The notes: generated from the sequence alone by a model not told the origin. Positions 50,552 through 59,669 are shown, counted from the stretch's first letter. The stretch is 64,000 nt of DNA from Georgenia sp. TF02-10 (GCF_022759505.1 NZ_CP094289.1:2976001-3040000), one strand, 5' to 3'. Program-made: numbers and translations.

Positions 50552-52194
50552 ATCCGCTCCGGGGCGGAGACGCCCAGGACCGCCAGGCCGTTGGCGAGCA
50601 CCTGGGTGGTGGCGTCGTTGAGCCACAGCCGGGCGGTGTGGCCGGCGTCGACCGGGTCGGTGCCGCGCGGGGAGATCCGGGTCTGCCCGTACCAGGTGTG
50701 GTAGGCGGCGGCAACCTGCTCGAGGTGGCGGGCCACCCGGTGCGGCTCGCGCAGCCGGGCGGCGTGCGCGACGACGCCGGGGAACCGGCCCAGGGCGCCG
50801 AGCAGGTCGGCGTCGGCGGGGTGGTCGAGGCGGGCCGGGTCGAAGCCCTCCCGGGTGACGCCGTGCTCGGCGGCGTTGCGGGAGGCGTTGCGGGTGCGGG
50901 CGTGGGCGTACTGGACGTAGTAGACCGGGTTGTCCAGGTTCTGCTCGCGCAGCTTCTCCCCGTCCAGGGTGAGCGGGGAGTCGGCCGGGTAGCGGGCGAG
51001 GGTGTAGCGCACCGGGTCCGAGCCGATCCACTGGATGAGGTCGCGCAGCTCGATGATGTTGCCGGCCCGCTTGCTCATCCGGGCGCCCGCGACCGAGACG
51101 AGCTGGCCGATGAGGACCTCGATGTTGCGGTCCGGGTCGTCCCCGGCGCAGGCGGCGAGGGCCTTGAGCCGGGCCACGTAGCCGTGGTGGTCGGCGCCGA
51201 GGAGGTAGATCTTCTCGTCGAACCCGCGGTCCTTCTTGGACAGGTAGTACGCGGCGTCGGCGGCGAGGTAGGTCGGGGTGCCGTCGGCGCGGACCAGGAC
51301 CCGGTCCTTGTCGTCGCCGAAGTCGGTGGTGCGCAGCCAGAGCGCCCCGTCGGCCTCCGTCACGTGCCCCTGGGCCCGCAGCCGCTCGACGGCCTCCCCC
51401 ACCGCGCCGTTCTCGTGCAGGGACCGCTCGGAGAAGTACACGTCGAAGTGGACGTTGAAGTCGGCGAGGGTCTGCTCGATCTCGGCCATCTGCAGCCGGT
51501 AGCCCAGCTCCCGGGCGACGGCGACGCCCTCCTCCCGGGGCAGGTCCAGCAGGTCCGGCCGCTCGGCGAGCACCTGCCGGGCCAGCTCGGCGACGTAGTC
51601 GCCGGCGTAGCCGCCCTCGGGGACCTCCTCCCCGGCGGCGCGGGCCAGGATCGAGGCGCCGAACTTGTCCATCTGGCCGCCGGCGTCGTTGATGTAGTAC
51701 TCGGGGGTCACCTGCGCCCCGGCGGCGCGGAGCAGCCGGACGAGGGCGTCGCCCAGCGCTGCCCACCGGGTGTGCCCGATGTGCAGCGGGCCGGTCGGGT
51801 TGGCCGAGACGAACTCCAGGTTGATGACATGCCCGGCCAGGGCGTCGCCCCGGCCGTAGGCGGCGCCGGCCTCGACGATCGTGCGGGCCAGCTCCCCGGC
51901 CGCGCCGGTCTCGAGCCGGATGTTGAGGAAGCCGGGACCGGCGACGTCGACGGCGGCCACGCCGTCGGCCGCGGCCAGCCGCCCGGCGAGCACCTCGGCG
52001 AGGGCGCGGGGGGTGGTGCCGGCCCGCTTGGCCAGCTGCATGGCCACGTTGGTGGCCCAGTCGCCGTGCTCGCGCTGGCGGGGCCGCTCGACCCGGGGCT
52101 CGGGGACGTCCTCGGCGGCGAGCGTGACCTCGCCGGCGGCGACGGCGTCGAGGAGGACGGTGCGGATGAGGGCGGCGAGCTCAGCTGGGGTCAC
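50548..52194 (-). CDS. argS: Arginyl-tRNA synthetase
   Basis: The 548-residue class I enzyme has the HIGH motif in NPTGPLHIGHTRW and a KMSKS-like ARMSKRAGN, plus the N-terminal Add-1 domain and a C-terminal DALR anticodon domain with YAHARTRN. GTG at 52194 has TACCCT six nt upstream, so the transcript is probably leaderless. A tRNA-Arg gene lies 150 bp away on the other strand. Confidence 0.96.
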   Translation of the reverse strand: MTPAELAALIRTVLLDAVAAGEVTLAAEDVPEPRVERPRQREHGDWATNVAMQLAKRAGTTPRALAEVLAGRLAAADGVAAVDVAGPGFLNIRLETGAAGELARTIVEAGAAYGRGDALAGHVINLEFVSANPTGPLHIGHTRWAALGDALVRLLRAAGAQVTPEYYINDAGGQMDKFGASILARAAGEEVPEGGYAGDYVAELARQVLAERPDLLDLPREEGVAVARELGYRLQMAEIEQTLADFNVHFDVYFSERSLHENGAVGEAVERLRAQGHVTEADGALWLRTTDFGDDKDRVLVRADGTPTYLAADAAYYLSKKDRGFDEKIYLLGADHHGYVARLKALAACAGDDPDRNIEVLIGQLVSVAGARMSKRAGNIIELRDLIQWIGSDPVRYTLARYPADSPLTLDGEKLREQNLDNPVYYVQYAHARTRNASRNAAEHGVTREGFDPARLDHPADADLLGALGRFPGVVAHAARLREPHRVARHLEQVAAAYHTWYGQTRISPRGTDPVDAGHTARLWLNDATTQVLANGLAVLGVSAPERM

Positions 52195-52200
52195 CGGGCC

Positions 52201-52206
52201 AGGGTA
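52201..52206 (-). promoter_or_regulatory. -10 element of argS
   Basis: TACCCT on the minus strand lies six nt before the argS GTG. It probably drives argS-lysA and perhaps the threonine genes. Confidence 0.55.
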
Positions 52207-52320
52207 GTGGCCGGGCCCGGCGGGCCCGGGCCGCCGCAGTGACGTTCCACGGGCCGGCGGCGGTGGCCCTCGTCACCCGCGGGAGCTCCCGGGGAGGTCA
52301 ACCGCCCGGCCGGCGGCTGC

Positions 52321-52326
52321 TAGGAT
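52321..52326 (+). promoter_or_regulatory. -10 element of tRNA-Arg
   Basis: TAGGAT lies 19 nt before the mature tRNA 5' end. A TTGACA-like -35 is not evident. Confidence 0.45.
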
Positions 52327-52345
52327 CGTTCGCGGCCAACCGCCC

Positions 52346-52421
52346 GCCCCTTTAGCTCAGTGGATAGAGCGTCTGCCTCCGGAGCAGAAGGTCGCTGGTT
52401 CGAATCCAGTAGGGGGCACCA
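52346..52421 (+). tRNA. tRNA-Arg (anticodon CCG)
   Basis: The sequence folds as a full cloverleaf: acceptor GCCCCTT pairs with AGGGGGC, the D-arm contains AGCTCAGTGGATAGAGC, the anticodon stem TCTGC/GCAGA encloses CTCCGGA with anticodon CCG, and the T-arm holds GGTTCGAATCC. CCA is encoded at 52419-52421. It reads CGG codons, frequent in this GC-rich DNA. The following 200 bp to the TetR gene hold no recognisable gene. Confidence 0.96.
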
Positions 52422-52622
52422 CCCGTCAACGTCAATGACGACGCCGATCCTCGCCCAGTCAGCACCACCTCCGCAGGGCACCTCCCGCAGCGCCGACATA
52501 CCCATGCACATACCCATTCGAGGCGGACCGCTGGCGTCCCGATGTCTGCGGCAACCAGATCCCCACCTGGGCATCCCGGTAACCCATCTGCCCACCGCGG
52601 CAGCGACGCGGCGCGCTGGTGG

Positions 52623-53174
52623 TCAGGCCGGCCGCAGCTCCCCGACCAGGGTGGGCAGCGAGTCCAGGCAGTCCTCGGTGGCCGCTTCCCCGGCCAGCAG
52701 CGCCTCGATCGCCCCGTAGGTGGCGAAGCCGAGCATCCGCGCTGCGGCGGGCACGCTCAGCCGCAGGTTCGCCGGCTCGGCGCTGGCCAGCGAACGCTCG
52801 GCCCGGTGGACGAGCTCGTCGCACACCGTGCGCACCAGGTCCGGGTCCCCGGCGGGACCGAGCGTCCCGACCAGCCCCTGCCGGTTGTCCTCCACGTAGG
52901 TCAGCACCGACCCGAGCCAGGTGCGGTAGGACTGCTCGGCCGGCTCCGGCTCGGCGATCTGCTCCACGAGGTCGGCCACGGTGGCGGCGGCGAGCTCCCC
53001 CACGGACCGGAAGTGCTTGTAGAAGGTGGTCCGGTGCAGGCCGGCGGCGCGGCACAGCTCGGCCACGGTGATCTCCCGCAGCGGGGTGGTTGCCACCAGC
53101 TCCGTCAGGGCCTGCTGCAGCGCGGCGACCGTCCGGCGCGCACGGGGATCGAGTCGCCCGACGTCGGAATTCAT
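52623..53174 (-). CDS. TetR-family transcriptional regulator
   Basis: The 183-residue protein has an N-terminal helix-turn-helix of TetR type (ITVAELCRAAGLHRTTFYKHFRS, about residues 35-57) and an all-helical ligand domain. The target is unknown; the nearest candidate is the glycerophosphodiesterase gene on the same strand 63 bp upstream of its start. Confidence 0.88.
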   Translation of the reverse strand: MNSDVGRLDPRARRTVAALQQALTELVATTPLREITVAELCRAAGLHRTTFYKHFRSVGELAAATVADLVEQIAEPEPAEQSYRTWLGSVLTYVEDNRQGLVGTLGPAGDPDLVRTVCDELVHRAERSLASAEPANLRLSVPAAARMLGFATYGAIEALLAGEAATEDCLDSLPTLVGELRPA

Positions 53175-53237
53175 GGGCTCATCATGCCCGGCGGGGCAGC
53201 GGCCCGCTATGCGTTCGGCGCGCGGCTCACGGGCCGT

Positions 53238-54026
53238 TCAGTGCCAAGGCCCGCGGGCGGTGAGCACGTCGCGCAGCAGGGTGGGCCGGTCCGAGACCAG
53301 GCCGTCGACGCCCATGTCCAGCAGCCGGCACATCTCCCCCGGCTCGTCCACCGTCCACACGTGCACCGCCAGGCCGTGGCGGTGCGCGGCGGCGATGAAC
53401 GCCGGGGTCACCACCGGGAACCGCCGGTAGCGCACCGGCACCTGCACGCACACCGTGCCGGCCGCGGGGCCGGGCACCTGGCGCAGGGCCCGGTCCTGGG
53501 CCGGGCCGGGCAGCCGGGCGGCGGCGACCAGGCGCAACACGTCCGCCCGGCCGAGGCCGGTGGCCACCGCGGGGCCCAGCGCCGCCCGCACCCGCGCCAG
53601 CCGCTCCTCGGCGAAGGAGGTCAGGCACACCCGGTCCACGGCGCCGGCGTCGCGGACCGTGGCCACCAGCGGGTCGACGACGGCGTCGGACTTGGCGTCG
53701 ATGTTCACCCGCAGCTCAGGGTAGTCCGCCAGGAGCTCGTCCAGCCGCACCAGCCGGTCCCCCGAGCGGTCGCGCAGCACGGCGACCTGCCGCCAGGTCA
53801 TCGCCGCCAGCGCCCCGGAGCCGTCGGTGACGCGGTCCACCGTGGGGTCGTGGGACAGGACGACAACGCCGTCCGCCGTGGCGTGCACGTCCGTCTCCAG
53901 GTACCCCAGACCCAGGGCGCGGACGTGCTCGACGGCGGCGCGGGAGTTCTCCGGAACCTCCTGGGCGCCGCCGCGGTGCGCGAGCGCGATGGGACCGACG
54001 CCGTCGAGGTAGGGCACGAGGGACAT
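53238..54026 (-). CDS. Glycerophosphodiester phosphodiesterase
   Basis: The 262-residue TIM-barrel protein has the GDPD motifs LAHRGGAQEVPENS, LETDVHATADGVVVLSHD and a C-terminal VHVWTVDEPGEM. It hydrolyses deacylated phospholipids to glycerol-3-phosphate and an alcohol. No signal peptide is seen, so it is cytoplasmic. ATG at 54026 directly abuts GGGGGAGG; the GTG at 54017 has better spacing and may be the true start. Confidence 0.92.
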   Translation of the reverse strand: MSLVPYLDGVGPIALAHRGGAQEVPENSRAAVEHVRALGLGYLETDVHATADGVVVLSHDPTVDRVTDGSGALAAMTWRQVAVLRDRSGDRLVRLDELLADYPELRVNIDAKSDAVVDPLVATVRDAGAVDRVCLTSFAEERLARVRAALGPAVATGLGRADVLRLVAAARLPGPAQDRALRQVPGPAAGTVCVQVPVRYRRFPVVTPAFIAAAHRHGLAVHVWTVDEPGEMCRLLDMGVDGLVSDRPTLLRDVLTARGPWH

Positions 54027-54134
54027 CCTCCCCCGGCCGGGGGCTCCTTCGTGCACCACCCATAGCGCCTGGGCACCCCGGTGCCGGGACGAGCAGGGCC
54101 GAGCCGGAGCTCGATGGGGTCGCTCAGACGGCGC

Positions 54135-54812
54135 TCAGGATGACGCGGCGGCCGTTCCCCCCACGGAGGCGGCGATGGTGCCGATCATCACGGCGGCCTG
54201 CAGGTCCCGCACGGCCTCGCCGACGGCGTCGCCGACCACCCCGGACTCCCCGATCTCCTTCGCCCGACGACGGGCTGCTCGCCGGTCTTCCTTGGCCACG
54301 ACGCGATCGACCAACTCGAGCGGTTCCAGCAGACCGACCAGCAGGGCCTCCTCCTCGGTGGGCGTCCGGCCGATGACCAGGACCTCGCCGAGCCCACGTC
54401 GCAGCTCCATCTCCGGGACCGGGTCGGCCGCCGGGAACCGGGTGGTAGGAAACAGGCCGAGCACCCGGGAACGCTCCTCGGACAGCACGCCGCGCGCCAC
54501 CAGCCCCCGAGCCAGCCGCTCGCCCAGGGGGCGCAGCTCACGCTGCAGCCGGTCGACCCAGCCCTTGGCGTCGCGCGGTTTGGCCGAGTCCCGGATTGCC
54601 CGGTAGGCCGCGCCGAGCACGTCGTGCGCCGGCGGCTCCCCGCCGGCGGCCACCAGCTTCTTGTCGGGGCCTACCGTCAGGTGGCCGCTCCGACCCAGGT
54701 CGAGCAGCAGCGCGGCAGCCAGCCCCGCCTCACCGGCCCACAGGGCGGTGCTGCGGCCCTTCTCGTCGTCGAGCGCGATCAGCAACGTCTGTTCAGCGAG
54801 GAGCAGCCCCAT
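54135..54812 (-). CDS. GPP34/GOLPH3-family protein
   Basis: The 225-residue protein resembles bacterial GPP34 (Golgi phosphoprotein 3-like) proteins: LLLAEQTLLIALDDEKGR at the start, a LGRSGHLTV segment, and the helical RELRPLGERLARGLVARGVLSEE. The eukaryotic family binds PI4P; the role in actinobacteria is unknown, perhaps membrane-associated. The ATG has TAGGGT six nt upstream. Confidence 0.82.
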   Translation of the reverse strand: MGLLLAEQTLLIALDDEKGRSTALWAGEAGLAAALLLDLGRSGHLTVGPDKKLVAAGGEPPAHDVLGAAYRAIRDSAKPRDAKGWVDRLQRELRPLGERLARGLVARGVLSEERSRVLGLFPTTRFPAADPVPEMELRRGLGEVLVIGRTPTEEEALLVGLLEPLELVDRVVAKEDRRAARRRAKEIGESGVVGDAVGEAVRDLQAAVMIGTIAASVGGTAAASS

Positions 54813-54818
54813 GGACCG

Positions 54819-54824
54819 ACCCTA
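54819..54824 (-). promoter_or_regulatory. -10 element of the GPP34 gene
   Basis: TAGGGT on the minus strand lies six nt before the ATG, a leaderless layout. Confidence 0.5.
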
Positions 54825-54948
54825 CTGTCCTGGCCGGCGCTCCGGCAGGCCAGCGCGACGGTCCGGCCGACACGCCCTCCACCCTGATGTGCGGCGAACG
54901 GTTCCGAGGGGTGGGGACCGGTCGGGCCCGATTGTCGGACCCCGCACC

Positions 54949-54954
54949 TACCCT
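54949..54954 (+). promoter_or_regulatory. -10 element retained in front of the HNH gene fragment
   Basis: TACCCT lies six nt (GGACAC) before the ATG at 54961. The same spacer and a near-identical context occur before the intact HNH gene at 56553. Confidence 0.5.
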
Positions 54955-54960
54955 GGACAC

Positions 54961-55096
54961 ATGTTCGAGGAGGAGCGGGACGAGCCGGGAGCCGGTGCTG
55001 CTGCATCTGGCTCGGTCGGTGATGCTGCCGGTCGCTCCGGCGGCGCCGCCGGACGGCCCAGCCAAGGTGGGGATGGGTCGGGGCCCGATGATGCTC
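54961..55096 (+). pseudogene. 5' fragment of a DUF222/HNH gene, cut by an IS110-family element
   Basis: The first 15 or so codons (MFEEERDEPGAGAAA) align closely with the intact gene's start (MFEDEREEPAAGAAA), and similarity continues to a GGDGSGP segment near codon 40. The similarity then stops where the IS110-family element begins. No 3' part of this copy is found on the far side of the element, so a deletion accompanied or followed the insertion. Confidence 0.8.
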
Positions 55097-55105
55097 CTAT
55101 TGCTG

Positions 55106-56317
55106 TCAAGCGGCGTGGAGCCAGTGGCGGTAGGCGTCGGCGAGGGTGTCGTTGCGGCTGAGTCCTCGTTCGAGGCGGGAGATGACGGTGGGCCAGGTGC
55201 CGAAGTGGTCGGCGGCGGCTTGCAGGGTGATGTGCTTGGCGTTGCGTAGGGGGCGCAGGTCCTCGGTGCGGGGGACCGGGGCGGGGTGGGTCAGGAGGTG
55301 GTAGACCTCCCGGGCGATGGTGCGCTTGAGGCAGCGGATGATCTCTTTGGTGTCCTTGCCCTCGGTGGTGCGCTTGGCGACGTAGGCCTTGGTGCGGGGG
55401 TCGCAGGACATGCGGACCAGGACGATGCGGTACAGGGCGGCGTTGGCGTGGCGGTCTCCGCCGCGGTTGAGCCGGTAGCGCACGGTCTTGCCGGAGGAGG
55501 CCGGGATGGGCGCGGCGCCGCACAGGGCCGCGAAGGAGCCTTCGCTGGTGAGCCGGTCGGGGTTGTCCCCGGCGGTGACGAGGAGCTGGGCGGCGGTGAC
55601 CGTGCCGATGCCCTTGGTGGCGAGCAGGGCCGGGGCGGCCCGGCGCAGGAGGGTGTCGAGGTCGGCCTCGAGCTCGGTGATCTCCTCGGTGAGGTAGCGG
55701 TGGCGGCGGGCGAGGTGGCGCAGCGCCGTCAGGGTCGCGGCCTCGACGCCGGCGGTGGCCGGGGCCGGCCGGGTGGCGGCGAGGCGGGTGAGGAGCTCGG
55801 TGTCGGTGAGGTTGCGGACCTGGGCGCGGATCTTCTCGGGGGCGGTGACGAGCAGGCTCTTGATCTGCCGCTGGGTGTTGGCGCGGGCCTTGACCGCCGA
55901 GCGGCGGGCCAGGTGCAGGGCGCGGATGGCCTCTACGTCCCCGTCGGCGGCCTTGGGGGCTGGCAGGCGGTCCCCGGCCAGCACGGCGGAGGCGGCGGCG
56001 TAGGCGTCGATCGGGTCGGACTTGCCGTGGCGGCGGCGGACCTGGCGGGCCGGGCGCAGGACCTCGGCGACCTTCACCCCGGCGCTGCGCAGGTGGCGGG
56101 AGAGCCCCGCGCCGTAGGAGTTCGTGCCCTCGATCCCGACGGTGGTGACCTGCCCGTGGCTGGTGATGAACCTCAGCAGGTCGCCGTAGCCGGCCTCGGT
56201 GGTGGGGAACTTCGCGTCCCCGAGCCGGGTGCCGGTCGCCGCGGCGACCACGGCGACGTGATGGGTGTCGGCGTGGGTGTCCACGCCGGCGATGACAGCA
56301 GCAGGAGCGCTGGCCAT
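55106..56317 (-). CDS. IS110-family transposase (DEDD recombinase)
   Basis: The 403-residue protein has an N-terminal RuvC-like DEDD domain, with D13 in AGVDTHADTHH, E63 in GIEGTNSYG, and D101 and D104 in KSDPIDAYA, and a C-terminal Transposase_20 domain (TKGIGTVTAAQLL ... CGAAPIPASSGK). The candidate catalytic serine is S274 or S275. It ends in a helix-turn-helix-like segment (ADHFGTWPTVISRLERGLS). ATG at 56317 is the family start. The gene looks intact. Confidence 0.92.
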   Translation of the reverse strand: MASAPAAVIAGVDTHADTHHVAVVAAATGTRLGDAKFPTTEAGYGDLLRFITSHGQVTTVGIEGTNSYGAGLSRHLRSAGVKVAEVLRPARQVRRRHGKSDPIDAYAAASAVLAGDRLPAPKAADGDVEAIRALHLARRSAVKARANTQRQIKSLLVTAPEKIRAQVRNLTDTELLTRLAATRPAPATAGVEAATLTALRHLARRHRYLTEEITELEADLDTLLRRAAPALLATKGIGTVTAAQLLVTAGDNPDRLTSEGSFAALCGAAPIPASSGKTVRYRLNRGGDRHANAALYRIVLVRMSCDPRTKAYVAKRTTEGKDTKEIIRCLKRTIAREVYHLLTHPAPVPRTEDLRPLRNAKHITLQAAADHFGTWPTVISRLERGLSRNDTLADAYRHWLHAA

Positions 56318-56500
56318 GAGTGGTGATGCCTCTTTCCGTGACGGACGGGCACACCGGCCAGGCGGGCAGACAGGACGTTGACGGGACCGTTGGTCGGGCT
56401 CATATGAGGTCATGCCCCTCTGGCCGGCGTGCTTGGTGCCCCGCCGAGGGTGGACGGATCATGTTCAGGACAGTCCCCGCAGGGACGTCAGTCAGTGCCC
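56318..56500 (-). ncRNA. Candidate bridge RNA region of the IS110 element
   Basis: IS110 elements of the IS621 type encode a guide (bridge) RNA in the non-coding end before the transposase. Here that end is the long one and contains inverted repeats on the minus strand, including GTCCC-TGC-GGGAC around 56473-56487 and the palindrome CTCATATGAG at 56399-56408. Boundaries and loops cannot be fixed by eye. Confidence 0.35.
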
Positions 56501-56552
56501 GGGTCACACCCCCGACGAGGCCCTTACATCCTTCAACGTCAGACCCCCCACC

Positions 56553-56558
56553 TACCAT
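56553..56558 (+). promoter_or_regulatory. -10 element of the HNH gene
   Basis: TACCAT lies six nt before the ATG at 56565, the same layout as the fragment at 54961. Confidence 0.5.
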
Positions 56559-56564
56559 GGACAC

Positions 56565-59489
56565 ATGTTCGAGGACGAGCGAGAGGAGCCGGCAGCAGGT
56601 GCTGCCGCCGGCCGCCCCGGCCGTGGGGCCGGGCGGTCTCGGCGGGCTGCTCCTGGGCCGTTCGACGGTGGCTGGGACGGGCCGGGTCCGGAGGGGTGGT
56701 TGGTGTGGTCCCCGGCGGACGAGGCGGCGCAGGCGCGGGGGTTCTGCTGCGCCGAGGACGCGGAGTCGAACGAACCGTGCCGGCACATGCGCCACTTCGC
56801 CGCGGTGATGGCCGCCCAGGACCGGGTTGCCCGGGTCCGGGCGGCGGCCGAGGGGGAGCTGTGGGACGAGGACGCCCTCGACGACGGCGGCGACCCGGCC
56901 GGGGACGACCCGCACGCGCGGGTGCGGGTGCGGGTGTGGTTGGTGGCCTCCCAGGTGCTCGCCGACGCCGCTCGGGCGGCGGGGGTGGCCCGGACCTCGG
57001 AGATCACCGGGGACGTCGCGGTGGCGCCGGGTGAGGTGGAGGAGACCGCCGCCCGGCTGGCCCGGGCCGCGGAGGCGGCGACCCTGGCCCGCGGGGAGGA
57101 GATCACTCCTGACGTGCAGGAGTTCTTCCAGGTGGCGGCGGCGATGGCCCCCCGCGAGCCGCTCGCCGACGCAGACCGCACAGTCGTCCTGTCGGCGGAG
57201 CAGGTGGCGGCGGGGGTCGAGCTGTTCCTGGCGGTCGCGCGCGGGGAGACAGACGTGGTCGTCCCCGACGATCCCGGCCCGGCGCCGGTCACCGAGGCGC
57301 CGTACAGCCCGTGGGAGGCGGCCGGGGCGGCCGGGGACGGCTGCCTGCTGACCACCATCGGCCTGGACACCGACTCCCTGGCCAGGTGCCCGGCCGGGCC
57401 CGAGCTCGCCGCCCTCCTCTCCGGGGTCAACCTCCAGGACCTGGACGGGTTCGCCGCGGTGGAGGCCCTCGCCGCGATACGCCGGGTGGAGAGCTGGGCC
57501 GCCGCGAAGTCCGCCGAGCTCGCCGACGTGGTCGCGACCCGGTGCCGGGACATCTACGACGCCAGAGCGGTGAAGGGCCCGGGCGGGACGGTGCTGGACG
57601 GATCCGCCCAGGAGGTCGCCATGCGCCTGGGCATCTCGGTGACCGAGGCGAACCGGCTGATCCGCACCGGACGCGGCATGCGCGGGGCGTTCACCGACAC
57701 CGCCGCCGCGCTGCGGTCCGGGGCGATCGACTACCGCAAGGCGTCCACGATCATCACCACCCTGGCCGAGCACGCCCTCCCCGTGGCGGTGCTGGCCGAG
57801 GCCGAGGTGCTGCCCACCGCCCCCACCCGCACCCACGCCCAGCTCGTCAAGGACCTGGCCGCCGCCCTGGTCAAGGTCGACCCCGCCGCCGCCACCGAGC
57901 GCCACCACCGGGCCCGCGCCGGCCGCAAGGTCACGCATCCCTCGCCGTTGCCGCACGGGATGGCCTCGCTGTACGCGGTGCTGCCGGCCGAGGACGCCGT
58001 CCGCGTCGACCTCGCCCTGGAAGCCATGACCACCACCGCGAAGGCCCACGGCGACGACCGCACCCGCGACCAGCTCCGCGCCGACGCCCTCGCCGTCCTC
58101 GCCCACGGCGCCCTGACCACCGGCTGGGCCGGCCCCCCACCCGGCACCAAACCACCCACCCTCGGCCAGCAGATCGACGACGACCCGACTGATGCCGCAC
58201 ACGCAACCGGTGACCACGCCGACACGGCCGACGACAGCCCCGGCACGGCCGACGACAGCCCCGGCACGGCCGACGACGCGGGCGCGGCCGACGAGGCGCG
58301 TGCAACCGACGCAGCCGACGACGCGGGCCTGCCCGGCCCGGGAGTCGAACCCGGCGTCGAGGACCGTGCAGCATTCACGGCGGGCGCCCCGCCCGACCCT
58401 GGCCCCCCGGGCGAACCGCCTCATCCTGGACCGCCCAGCACCGCAGACGACCCGACCGGCCCGCCCGCTCCCGGCCCTGGCCCCCTGCCGCCCGAAGTGC
58501 CTCCCGACGTCGAGGATCCGGCACCGCCGCCGGGCGCACCGCCGGGAAGACTCCGTCCCGGGACGGGTGACTGGGTGGAGTGCCCGGGCACCGGGGAGAT
58601 CCCCGACCTGCACCTGCTGCTGTCCTGGCGCTCCGGCATGCCGCTGGGCGACCCCGGCACCAACCGCACCCAGATCCGCGTCACCATTCCTTTGTCCGTC
58701 GCCCTCCCCCCGGACGACGAGACGCCCACCGGCACGAACGGCGGCGACGACACCGCCAGCGTCACCGCGGGGAGCGTCGGCACCACCGCCGGCGGAGACG
58801 ACGACACCGGCGCCACCGCCGGCACCAGCGCTGCCGACACTGCTGGCACCGCCGGCACTGACGATGGTGACCGGGCAGCCGACGCCGGCACCCAGATCGA
58901 CGCCACCACCGGCACCGGCGGCGGTGTGCCCGCCGACGCGGCCGTGGCTGGGCGGGACCTGGACCTGGATCCCATCCCGGGGGAGGTGGCCGAGCTCGCC
59001 GGGTACGGCCCCATCAGCCCCGACGTGGCCCGCGCCCTGGCCGCCGGCGGGACCTGGCGCCGCCTGGTCACCGACCCTCTCTCCGGCACCGTCCTGGACG
59101 TGGGCCGCACCCGCTACCGGCCCCCCGCCGACCTCGCCGAGCACGTCCGCACCCGCGACCGCACCTGCGTCCGCCCCGGCTGCACCACCCCCGCCGAGCG
59201 TTGCCAGATCGATCACACGCTCGCCTTCTCCCAGGGCGGCAAGACGGCCGCCGCCAGCCTGGGCGCGCAGTGCACCACCGACCACGCCCTGAAGTCCGCG
59301 GGTACGTTCAAGACCACCCAGCCCTCCCCCGGGGTGTTCGAGTGGCTCACCCCCACCGGGCACGCCTACCGCCGCAACCTCGACGGCACCACCACCCCCC
59401 TGAACACCTGGCGAGGACGAGGACGCCCCAGTCTCACCGGCGCCCACGGCTCCCACGGCGACGACGAGTACGGCGAACCGCCGTTCTGA
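56565..59489 (+). CDS. DUF222/HNH endonuclease domain protein (13E12-like)
   Basis: The 974-residue protein has an unconserved N-terminus, a DUF222 helical region (about residues 280-520, including LQDLDGFAAVEALAAIRRVESW), a long Asp/Ala/Thr/Pro-rich linker (about 535-690, with TADDSPG repeats) and a C-terminal HNH domain near residues 860-920 (RDRTCVRPGC ... CQIDHTLAFSQGG ... TTDHALK). Family members are multicopy in actinobacteria and their role is unsettled. It is about twice the usual length because of the linkers. A leaderless -10 precedes the ATG. Confidence 0.88.
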   Translation: MFEDEREEPAAGAAAGRPGRGAGRSRRAAPGPFDGGWDGPGPEGWLVWSPADEAAQARGFCCAEDAESNEPCRHMRHFAAVMAAQDRVARVRAAAEGELWDEDALDDGGDPAGDDPHARVRVRVWLVASQVLADAARAAGVARTSEITGDVAVAPGEVEETAARLARAAEAATLARGEEITPDVQEFFQVAAAMAPREPLADADRTVVLSAEQVAAGVELFLAVARGETDVVVPDDPGPAPVTEAPYSPWEAAGAAGDGCLLTTIGLDTDSLARCPAGPELAALLSGVNLQDLDGFAAVEALAAIRRVESWAAAKSAELADVVATRCRDIYDARAVKGPGGTVLDGSAQEVAMRLGISVTEANRLIRTGRGMRGAFTDTAAALRSGAIDYRKASTIITTLAEHALPVAVLAEAEVLPTAPTRTHAQLVKDLAAALVKVDPAAATERHHRARAGRKVTHPSPLPHGMASLYAVLPAEDAVRVDLALEAMTTTAKAHGDDRTRDQLRADALAVLAHGALTTGWAGPPPGTKPPTLGQQIDDDPTDAAHATGDHADTADDSPGTADDSPGTADDAGAADEARATDAADDAGLPGPGVEPGVEDRAAFTAGAPPDPGPPGEPPHPGPPSTADDPTGPPAPGPGPLPPEVPPDVEDPAPPPGAPPGRLRPGTGDWVECPGTGEIPDLHLLLSWRSGMPLGDPGTNRTQIRVTIPLSVALPPDDETPTGTNGGDDTASVTAGSVGTTAGGDDDTGATAGTSAADTAGTAGTDDGDRAADAGTQIDATTGTGGGVPADAAVAGRDLDLDPIPGEVAELAGYGPISPDVARALAAGGTWRRLVTDPLSGTVLDVGRTRYRPPADLAEHVRTRDRTCVRPGCTTPAERCQIDHTLAFSQGGKTAAASLGAQCTTDHALKSAGTFKTTQPSPGVFEWLTPTGHAYRRNLDGTTTPLNTWRGRGRPSLTGAHGSHGDDEYGEPPF

Positions 59490-59544
59490 GCCCGACCGGC
59501 ACGAGAACCACAGTCGACCCTCCCGGCGCAACCAGCACGGCCAC

Positions 59545-59662
59545 GGACCAAAGGGCTCAGGACGAACGGCCGTAGGCCCTTAGCCCGACCCGCGGCGGGC
59601 CAGCCGTTCCTAGCGTCAGCCTCAGGACCGGAGAACCGCCGGCACCTCGGCCGGCGCACCAG
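59545..59662. repeat. 118-bp direct repeat, copy 1
   Basis: This segment is about 93% identical to 60171-60287. It begins GGACCAAAGGGCTCAGGACG and ends CGGCCGGCGCACCAG. It lies downstream of the HNH gene and just beyond the antitoxin stop. Confidence 0.9.
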
Positions 59663-59669
59663 GGCAGCC

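Larger units (their letters stand above)
55095..56500 (-). mobile_element. IS110-family insertion sequence
   Basis: The element consists of one transposase gene and a longer non-coding segment upstream of it. The left edge is put near 55095, where similarity to the HNH gene ends, only about ten bp past the transposase stop; the right edge is uncertain (56420-56540). No terminal inverted repeats or target duplication are seen, as expected for IS110. Ends are approximate. Confidence 0.8.

Noticed and set aside
52320-52595. A 91-codon minus-strand frame containing LLDSNQRPSAPEADALS
   Set aside because: It runs antisense through the tRNA-Arg gene. This peptide string is a well-known false prediction opposite tRNAs.
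59490-59669. Toxin partner for the antitoxin
   Set aside because: Only 180 bp separate the antitoxin stop from the HNH gene, mostly the duplicated segment; no RelE/ParE-like frame fits.
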